Both the position numbers and the translations under genes were made by a program. DNA of 64,000 nucleotides. It comes from Xiphydria camelus. Its lineage: Eukaryota > Arthropoda > Insecta > Hymenoptera > Xiphydriidae. Location: assembly GCA_963678675.1 (NCBI GenBank), contig OY783198.1:13810311-13874310 (forward strand). The letters are read 5' to 3'. Below the pieces are notes generated by a model. That model ran no database searches and was not told where the DNA came from. It was given only the letters and a program-made list of their open reading frames with translations. This document shows positions 55,351 to 64,000 of this stretch, piece by piece (the first letter of the stretch is position 1; each line of letters opens with the position of its first letter).

Positions 55351-55863
55351 TTATTCACCTTCAGACACGTTGACTGCCATAATGTACTTTAACCCGGCAG
55401 CGGCGGTGGCTGGCAGTCAACGTGTTATAGGTATGGAGAGACGTGCCGACTAACTTCAAGCCTTCACCACTAGTTGCGCACGATCGTTCGCCGTATCCCC
55501 TCCAAGCAGTTGCACGGTCCCAATATGGCACATACATAGTTGCCTACCTGTGTGTGTGTAATGTGGCCGTGTATCTTTTATAAATCGTTGTAAATCTTCT
55601 CTACTGCAATATATTTAAAAAGTTATATGTATTAGTAGCCAATTGTACGTACTTTATTGTTCCTGTGTATGGTGTACCATATCTGGCATAAATAATTTTT
55701 TTAAAATAAATGTATTTTTTTATAAATATTTTTAAAATTATTTTTCTGATTAATAATAGGGGCAAAGCTGTCATATATATTTTTTTTCATGGAATTTACA
55801 AAAATCATGCAGGAAGGGCTTAAGGTACGTACAAACCGGCAGCAAAGTGTTGGTAATATGTTA
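55351..55863. other. Gene-free DNA between two Harbinger elements
   Basis: It contains GTTGCACGGTCCCAATATGG near 55511, the inverse of 54072. An extra Harbinger-like left end (TTA then AGGTACGTACAAACCGG) lies at 55820-55839. AT-rich from 55560. Confidence 0.5.
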
Positions 55864-56097
55864 AGGTACGTTTAGACCGGGATACAAAATGTTGGCAACA
55901 TGTTGGCAACACGTTTATGGCTGTTGGCAACATCGCTGTTGGCAACATCAACATCGCTGTTGGCAACATCAACATTGAGTGTTGCCAACACAATGTCGCT
56001 GTTGGCAACATACTGTTGGACACATCGACTTGTATCCGGATACATGCGATCAGAACCAGTTGAGAGTTCAAACGAAACGGAGTCTTGATGTTAAAAA

Positions 56098-56331
56098 ATG
56101 GAACCGTCTATTGCTGCTGGTTTTAATCCTGCTTTCATCATAATAGCCTCCCAGAAGCGAAAAAGAAAGTGGAGGCAGCGACAGTTTTTACAAAACGGGA
56201 CAAGCTATGGTGACAATTTAATGGCGGAGTTACTTGTCATTAAGTGTTCCCTAATTGGCCATCAACTGCATCAGTCATGTATTGAATTCATTTCTCCCCT
56301 TTACAAAGCTGATTTAATATTCAAAGTATAG
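56098..56331 (+). pseudogene. Harbinger transposase N-terminal fragment (tentative)
   Basis: The 77-residue frame starts MEPSIAAGFNPAF and contains QKRKRKWRQRQFLQNGTSYG then DNLMAELL. The basic/Trp stretch followed by xYG and a helical segment resembles the beginning of PIF/Harbinger transposases (RRRWWVRPW...YG). No DDE residues remain. Position inside TTA-flanked TIRs supports the call. Confidence 0.45.
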
Positions 56332-56593
56332 CGGTATCTATTACAATGGGTATTTTTTTGTGGTAAGGGGTTCATTACGACTCGTCCGGCAATTAACCCT
56401 TCAGGTAGCCTAGATTCGCCGAAACATACCCCCGGCGAGGCGGGCGATATGGGACAGGTCAGAATGAGTCATTTTCTGCAGTGCCCGCGGTAATAGATAC
56501 CGCTATATTTCGAAGCTCCTTTGACGCGGCTCAAATTTACCGACAGAAGCCTAAACGTGGCTTGATATTCGCACGTGCCACTTGGCAGCCGTA

Positions 56594-56934
56594 CCGTATG
56601 TCCCACTCTGTACGGGCCAGTTTAAAGTTACCTTCGGGGAGGCTTGGTCGGTACTTGAGTCATTTAATACCGGTAGAAGTCGAGTCGGTAGTTAGAGTTG
56701 GTGTCAATTCGGGTGATCGAAGCATCTAACTTCGAAATTATGAATTTGTGAATAATGGAAATTACTCACCATTATTCACAAATTCATAATTTCGAGGTTA
56801 GACGCTTCGATCTCCCGAATTGACACCAACTCTAACTACCGACTCGACTTCTACCGGTATTAAATGTTTCGATTACCGACCAAGCCTCCCTGAAGGTAAC
56901 TTTCAAACTGGCCCGTACAGAGTGGGACATACGG
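56594..56934. mobile_element. CCGTATGT palindromic element inside the Harbinger
   Basis: It is flanked by TA (56592-56593 and 56935-56936), begins CCGTATGTCCCACTCTGTAC and ends with its complement. Arms share TTACCTTCGGGGAGGCTTGG-type sequence and ACCGGTAGAAGTCGAGTCGG. The centre AATTTGTGAATAATGG is shared with 51009-51454. Confidence 0.9.
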
Positions 56935-57218
56935 TATGCGCGAAATCACGCATCGGGAGAGTGCCTCTGCCGAGAGAAATAATTACGTGCCTTTCTTTTC
57001 AATCTAGAAAGAACATACACATGTAGTGAGAGAGTACTGCTTTGTAAAATGAGAAATACGATACGCCGTCCGATCTGCCATGTGAACACTGTGCGGCCCG
57101 TATAATGTGGCATTCAATGGAAAATTTATGCAAGAAATATATGTTATTTATGATCGATACTATTAAAAGGTTTCAATCGACCTTCTGAAATTCTGTCCCT
57201 CGTGCAACGGAACATTAT

Positions 57219-57301
57219 CGTATGTAGGTAGGTAGGTAGGTAGGTAGGTAGGTATAGGTAGGTAGGTAGGTAGCTAGGTATATAGGTAGGTAGGTAGGTA
57301 G
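57219..57301. repeat. (TAGG)n microsatellite
   Basis: Imperfect TAGG units over about 80 bp with TATAGG and TAGCTAGG interruptions, inside the Harbinger-type element. Confidence 0.95.
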
Positions 57302-57734
57302 ATTCTAGTCCAGAGAGAGCGATGTTTCCGATGTTTCCCATTTCAAATGGGAAACTCGGATACAAGCAACAGGCAACAGCTTTCTTTGATGTCATGCCGC
57401 CCGCAGTTTACGAGTAGGAATTAAATTGTCGCTAGTCAACGGGATACTCGTGTTGCCAACATGTTGCCAACATTTTGTATCCCGGTTTGTACCTACATTC
57501 GGATAGTGACTGTTGCCGAGTATCCGTCGGCGAGTTGCAAGTCGGCGGGATACATGTTGACAACATCGGATTATCGTGTTGCCAACACCGGATTATCGTG
57601 TTGCCAACATTTTTGTATCCCGGTATAGACTTACCTTTACTCGCTACAAAGTTCGCGGGAGTCAGGCGGCCCAGTCCGTGCTGTCTGTGTGACAGGGTCT
57701 TTCCATTGTTATAGAGTTCGCACCGCGCGGTAAG

Positions 57735-60700
57735 GCCGCGCGAAATTTGTAGCAAGTAATGTTGCATTATCCCAGTCAAACAGAAGGCGGCCTGCCGCGG
57801 CGGACAAGTAGAGTTCGCGGCGGACAGCAAAATTTTACAGAGTTCGCGCGGCAGAGACCATCCTTGATACCTGAGTACGGCACGCCAGGTAGGCGCATGG
57901 TGCAAATGGGTTGTAGTACAGGGCCCCCTTTCTCGAGTCACTCGCAGGAGAAACGTATACGTTTCTTAGCGAGTAGACCAATCAGGACCCCCGCAACAAC
58001 GGAATACTTGATCCTGATTGGTCTATTGGCTAAGTGCACGCAAAGGTACGAGCGAGTTCGAGAAAGGGAGCCCAGGCTGCTAATGAGTTCACAGTCCCGT
58101 GACGACATAAGAATCTTAACTCCGTTTATGCGGAATTGATTGCGTTTTGCCACTTAAAAATGATGTAGTCAACTGATGGCATCCCATTTGAAGTGCGTTA
58201 GTCACATTTAGCTAAAGATCAATTTTTCAAGTGAAGGATTATAGCACTTCCAGTGATCCAAAATCACTAATTAAATATTTTTTCACCTGATAAAAAAAAG
58301 TCGTGACTGAAAGGGTTAAATGTATAATTTATCGTTTCTCCTTTTCAAAATTGAAGTTATGAAAATGTTAAGACCAAGCACGGGCTGTGGCTTATAATAA
58401 TTAATGTATAATTTCCCGGAACCGCTAGCCGTCGGCTACTTAATCCACTTATAATTAGAAGTAGCGACGAATTCCGACCGATGGTCTATCGGAAAACTAG
58501 GAAACCCTAACAACCACCGCTCGGTCCAGTTATAGTCCAAGAGCCAGAGCCAAAAAAAGTCTGAATTTACTAAGCCTAGTTTTTTATAGTTTATTACAAT
58601 GGTTGTGTAGACAAACATACTGCGAATGTGTATGTCAAGCGAAACTTAGAACAGGTGTCTCAGGGACGCCAGCGAAGTTGTCATTCCTGCCGAGGTAATA
58701 AAATGAATTTACTAAGGCTGAAAATCGATATGCAACTTGTATATTGCATATAAATAAAAGTTAAGACAGTCAGTCAGTTAAATGTGGGGACGGAGCTAGT
58801 CAGTCGGCCGCAATGTATGTGCAAAAAATAAATACTGTGCAGTTCGTTTACTACACTTCAAAACTTTTGTGAGGGTATTAAATGTTATATCAAACATAAA
58901 CAAAATGGTCAGTCATCGATTTTGTGGGACAACGCCCGTCAGTCAGCAAAAAAAGAAAAGAAAATTTCGTTCATGGTTCATGGCGTCCAGAACATGGCAC
59001 CATTAGAATAAAACCAAACCAATTTAGAAAGGCATTTTTTAATAAAATTGAACATATATTTAAATATTTAAATGTTATGGAGCAATGGAGTTGTATCGAT
59101 GATACCCCATCTCAGCATTTCTGGTTTGTTTCCTGCAGGTACAACTAACCCTTCGCGGTGATAGGGGTTAGGGGTCAATTGACCGTCCTTGATACCTGAG
59201 TATGGCACGACAGGTAGACGCATGGTGCATATGGTGCAATAATACCCCCGCAACCGACCTGTACAGTTTGTCGCTCCGAAATCGGTCGTAGTAGAGGCAG
59301 GCGGTATGGGGCAGGTCAGAATGAGTCATTTCCTACAGTGCCCACGGTAATAAATACCGTTATATTTCGAAGCTCCTTTGAGGCATCTCAAATTTACCGA
59401 CAGAAGCCCGAACGTGGCATGTAAAAAACGTTCGTCAACGCTGGACACATGCAATTGAGAGACAACAGTTTTTGCGTGCTTTGTCGCTCCGAAATCGGTC
59501 GACGGTATGGGACAGATCAAAATGAATCATTTCCTGCTTTTACAATAGTCATAAATCAATAATCATAGTCATCTGTATAGTCAGGATGACGCAAGTCATA
59601 CGGAAAACTGCACTCCCGCACAAAATCAATACATTTTTCATTATTTTGTTCTCTTTCACCACTCATTTTGCCTCTTTCCGCGCGCGAACTCTGTAAAATT
59701 TTACGAACGGTTCGCTGCGGTTCGCTGTCTGCCGCGAGCTGTACTGGTCCGCCGCGGCAGGCCGCCTTCTGTTTGACTAGGATAATGCGACATTACTCGC
59801 TACAAAGTTCGCGGGAGTCAGGCGGCCCAGTCCGTGCTGTCTGTGTGACAGGGTCTTTCCATTGCTATAGAGTTCGCACCGCGCGGTAAGGCCGCGCGGT
59901 GAGTTCGCGTTCTGTGTGCTCAGGCCTTTAATGCAACATTACTTGCTACAAATTTCGCGCGGTAAGGCCGCGCGGTGCGAACTCTATAACAATGGAAAGA
60001 CCCTGTCACACAGACAGCACGGACTGGGCCGCTCGACTCCCGCGAACTTTGTAGCGAGTAATGTCGCATTATCCTAGTCAAACAGAAGGCGGCCTGCCGC
60101 GGCGGACCAGTACAGCTCGCGGCAGACAGCGAACCACAGCGAACCGTTTGTAAAATTTTACAGAGTTCGCGCGCGGAAAGAGGCAAAATGAGTGGTGAAA
60201 GAGAATAAAATAATGAAAAATGTATTGATTTTGTGCGGGAGTGCAGTTTTCCGTATGACTTGCGTCATCCTGACTATACAGATGACTATGATTATTGATT
60301 TATGACTATTGTAAAAGCAGGAAATGATTCATTTTGATCTGTCCCATACCGTCGACCGATTTCGGAGCGACAAAGCACGCAAAAACTGTTGTCTCTCAAT
60401 TGCATGTGTCCAGCGTTGACGAACGTTTTTTACATACCACGTTCGGGCTTCTGTCGGTAAATTTGAGATGCGTCAAAGGAGCTTCGAAATATAACGGTAT
60501 TTATTACCGTGGGCACTGTAGGAAATGACTCATTCTGACCTGCTCCATACCGCCTGCCTCTACTACGACCGATTTCGGAGCGACAAACTGCACAGGTCGG
60601 TTGCGGGGGTATTATTGCACCATATGTACCATGCGTCTACCTGTCGTGCCGTACTCAGGTATCAAGGACGGTCAATTGACCCCTAACCCCTATCACCGCG

Positions 60701-62123
60701 AAGGGTTAGTTGTACCTGCAGGAAACAAACCAGAAATGCTGAGATGGGGTATCATCGATACAACTCCATTGCTCCATAACATTTAAATATTTAAATATAT
60801 GTTCAATTTTATTAAAAAATGCCTTTCTAAATTTGTTTGGTTTTATTCTAATGGTGCCATGTTCTGGACGCCATGAACCATGAACGAAATTTTCTTTTCT
60901 TTTTTTGCTGACTGACGGGCGTTGTCCCACAAAATCGATGACTGATCATTTTGTTTATGTTTGATATAACATTTAATACCCTCACAAAAGTTTTGAAGTG
61001 TAGTAAACGAACTGCACAGTATTTATTTTTTGCACATACATTGCGGCCGACTGACTAGCTCCGTCCCCACATTTAACTGACTGACTGTCTTAACTTTTAT
61101 TTATATGCAATATACAAGTTGTATATCGATTTTCAGTCTTAGTAAATTCATTTTATTACCTCGGCAGGAATGACAACTTCGCTGACGTCTCTGAGACACC
61201 TGTTCTAAGTTTCGCTTGACATACACATTCGCAGTATGTTTGTCTACACAACCATTGTAATAAACTATAAAAAACTAGGCTTAGTAAATTCAGACTTTTT
61301 TTGGCTCTGGCTCTTGGACTATAACTGGACCGAGCGGTGGTTGTTAGGGTTTCCTAGTTTTCCGATAGACCATCGGTCGGAATTCATCGCTACTTCTAAT
61401 TATAAGTGGATTAAGTAGCCGACGGCTAGCGGTTCCGGGAAATTATACATTAATTATATTATAAGCCACAGCCCCTGCTTGGTCTTAACATTTTCATAAC
61501 TTCAATTTTGAAAAGGAGAAACGATAAATTATACATTTAACCCTTTCAGCCACGACTTTTTTTTAATCAGGTGAAAAAATATTTGATTAGTGATTTTGGA
61601 TCACTGGAAGTGCTATAACCCTTCACTTGAAAAATTGATCTTTAGCTAAATGTGACTAACGCACTTCAAATGGGATGCCATCAGTTGACTACATCATTTT
61701 TAAGTGGCAAAACGCAATCAATTCCGCATAAACGGAGTTAAGATTCTTATGTCGTCACGGGACTGTGAACTCATTAGCAGCCTGGGCCCCCTTTCTCGAA
61801 CTCGCTCGTATCCTTGCGTGCACTTAGCCAAGAGACCAATCAGGATCAAGTATTCCGTTGTTGCGGGGGTCCTGATTGGTCTACTCGCTAAGAAACGTAT
61901 ACGTTTCTCCTGCGAGTGACTCGAGAAAGGGGGCCCTGTACTACAACCCATTTGCACCATGCGCCTACCTGGCGTGCCGTACTCAGGTATCAAGGATGGT
62001 CTCTGCCGCGCGAACTCTGTAAAATTTTGCTGTCCGCCGCGAACTCTACTTGTCCGCCGCGGCAGGCCACCTTCTGTTTGACTGGGATAATGCAACATTA
62101 CTTGCTACAAATTTCGCGCGGTA
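57735..62123. repeat. 4.4-kb near-perfect palindrome (about 2.19-kb arms)
   Basis: Every landmark in 57735-59925 recurs inverted about the centre near 59928: open frames at 57759-58139 and 61718-62098, 58436-58618 and 61236-61418, 58924-59148 and 60706-60930. The arms differ by scattered substitutions and small indels. Each arm contains CGCGGTAAGGCCGCGCGG and TTCGCGGGAGTC blocks at its ends, a GGGGCCC-ended repeat as at 20.7-21.2 kb, and a segment (about 59285-59420) resembling 56440-56560 of the Harbinger-type element. I recognise no protein in any of these frames. Confidence 0.92.
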
Positions 62124-62159
62124 AGGCCGCGCGGTGAGTCCGCGTTCTGTGTGCTCAGG

Positions 62160-64000
62160 CCTTTAATGCGACATTACTCGCTACAAAGTTCGCGGGAGTC
62201 GGGCGGCCCAGTCCGTGCTGTCTGTGTGACAGGTTCTTTCCATTGTTATAGAGTTCGCACCGCGCGGTAAGGCCGCGCGGTGCGAACTCTATAACAATGG
62301 AAAGATCCTGTCACACAGACAGCACGGACTGGGCCGCTCGACTCCCGCGAACTTTGTAGCGAGTAATGTCGCATTATCCTAGTCAAACAGAAGGCGGTCT
62401 GCCGCGGCGGACCAGTACAGCTCGCGGCAGACAGCGAACCGAAGCGAACCGTTTGTAAAATTTTACAGAGTTCGCGCGCGGAAAGAGGCAAAATGAGTGG
62501 CGAAAGAGAACAAAATAATGAAAAATGTATTGATTTTGTGCGGGAGTGCAGTTTTCCGTATGACTTGCGTCATCCTGACTATATAGATGACTATGATTGT
62601 TGATTTATGACTATTGTAAAAGCAGGAAATGATTCATTTTGACCTGTCCCATACCGTCGACCGATTTTGGAGCGACAAAGCACGCAAAAACTGTTGTCTC
62701 TCAATTGCATGTGTCCAGCGTTGACGAACGTTTTTTACATGCCACGTTCGGGCTTCTGTCGGTAAATTTGAGACGCGTCAAAGGAGCTTCGAAATATAAC
62801 GGTATTTATTACCGTGGGCACTGTAGGAAATGACTCATTCTGACCTGCCCCATACCGCCTGCCTCGCTGTTGCGACCGATTTCGGAGCGACAAACTGCAC
62901 AGGTCAGTTGCGGGGGTATTATTGCACCATATGCACCATGCGTCTACCTGTTGTGCCGTACTCAGGTATCAAGGACGGTCAATTGACCCCTAACCCCTAT
63001 CACCGCGAAGGGTTAGTTGTACCTGCAGAAAACAAACCAGAAATGCTGATGGGGTATCATCGATACAACTCCATTGCTCAATTACATTTAAATATTTAAA
63101 TATATGTTCAATTTTATTAAAAAATGCCTTTCTAAATTTGTTTGGTTTTATTCTAATGGTGCCATGTTCTGGACGCCATGAACCATGAACGAAATTTTCT
63201 TTTCTTTTTTTGCTGACTGACGGGCGTTGTCCCACAAAATCGATGACTGACCATTTTGTTTATGTTTGATATAACATTTAATACCCTCACAAAAGTTTTG
63301 AAGTGTAGTAAACGAACTGCACAGTATTTATTTTTTGCACATACATTGCGGCCGACTGACTAGCTCCGTCCCCACATTTAACTGACTGACTGTCTTAACT
63401 TTTATTTATATGCAATATACAAGTTGTATATCGATTTTCAGCCTTAGTAAATTCATTTTATTACCTCGGCAGGAATGACAACTTCGCTGGCGTCCCTGAG
63501 ACACCTGTTCTAAGTTTCGCTTGACATACACATTCGCAGTATGTTTGTCTACACAACCATTGTAATAAACTATAAAAAACTAGGCTTAGTAAATTCAGAC
63601 TTTTTTTTGGCTCTGGCTCTTGGACTATAACTAGACCGAGCGGTGGTTGTTAGGGTTTCCTAGTTTTCCGATAGACCATCGGTCGGAATTCGTCGCTACT
63701 TCTAATTATAAGTGGATTAAGTAGCCGACGGCTAGCGGTTCCGGGAAATTATACATTAATTATTATAAGCCACAGCCCCTGCTTGGTCTGAACATTTTCA
63801 TAACTTCAATTTTGAAAAGGAGAAACGATAAATTATACATTTAACCCTTTCAGTCACGACTTTTTTTTTATCAGGTGAAAAAATATTTGATTAGTGATTT
63901 TGGATCACTGGAAGTGCTATAACCCTTTACTTGAAAAATTGATCTTTCGCTAAATGTGACTAACGCACTTCAAATGGGATGCCGTCAGTTGACTACATCA
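62160..64000. repeat. Third, direct copy of the palindrome unit
   Basis: This stretch repeats 59950-61700 in the same orientation with an offset of about 2.3 kb (60334 matches 62639, 60706 matches 62990). It runs off the window edge. Differences are few substitutions and short indels, for example in the AGAAATGCTGA segment near 63040. Together with the palindrome this gives an inverted then direct arrangement of one 2.2-2.3 kb unit. Confidence 0.9.

Larger units (their letters stand above)
55864..57636. mobile_element. Second PIF/Harbinger-type element, TTA target duplication
   Basis: It begins AGGTACGTTTAGACCGGGAT and the complement of its right end is AGGTAAGTCTATACCGGGAT. TTA flanks both ends (55861-55863 and 57637-57639). 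Subterminal TGTTGGCAACA repeats are abundant at both ends. An additional right-type end (GTTTGTACCT) at about 57483-57492 may mark a nested or earlier copy. It holds a short Harbinger-like open frame and a nested CCGTATGT element. Confidence 0.83.

Noticed and set aside
57759..58139. 126-codon frame repeated at 61718-62098
   Set aside because: Duplicated only because it lies in the palindrome arms; Arg/Ser/Pro-rich composition and no domain. Not called as a gene.

Overview
The window reads as a eukaryotic, insect nuclear genome segment and is almost entirely transposable-element sequence. The kingdom call rests on spliced genes with GT-AG introns, insect-type transposons (Helitron/Helentron, jockey-like LINE, mariner, CACTA-like, PIF/Harbinger, many foldback MITEs), Pol III-derived repeats and one insect odorant receptor of the 7tm_6 family. 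The receptor style (GEC..ES, YNCTWY and LTAGKF motifs) resembles Hymenoptera, but the order is an inference.

Layout. 1-4.7 kb: a 129-bp tandem array, foldbacks and two Helitron helicase tails. 5.3-8.35 kb: a jockey-like LINE (endonuclease plus reverse transcriptase) with frameshifts. 8.35-14.44 kb, minus strand: a decayed Helentron (Rep, Pif1-like helicase, C-terminal APE-type endonuclease) split by two palindromic TA-flanked insertions; the coding frame can be read across both. 14.5-28.3 kb: nested palindromic elements plus two arrays of a small hairpin with a constant 20-nt loop and covarying stems. 28.7-33.95 kb: a 5.2-kb CACTA-like transposon that looks intact, with an uninterrupted transposase and a six-exon DUF4806-type gene. 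35.2-39.3 kb, minus strand: six exons of an odorant receptor, the best host gene here. 40.5-50.8 kb: Tc1-like foldback, a mariner split by a CACTG-ended element that itself holds a tRNA-derived SINE, and a repeat containing a 5S rRNA-like segment. 51.0-53 kb: a palindromic element, then a five-exon candidate gene whose frame holds two in-frame TAG codons. 54-57.6 kb: two Harbinger-type elements. 57.7-64 kb: a 4.4-kb near-perfect palindrome followed by a third, direct copy of the same unit.

How parts relate. There is no operon logic. Repeated insertion of one element into another built the region, and several insertions still show target duplications (TA for the CCGTATGT palindromes and mariner, TTA for Harbinger, CG for the CACTG element), so the order of events can be read. 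The two observations I find most unusual are the constant-loop hairpin family (15083-15319 and 27896-27997) and the CCGTATGT-ended palindromes, which share termini but carry different interiors. All similarity statements come from reading the sequence by eye; no alignment or database search was run.
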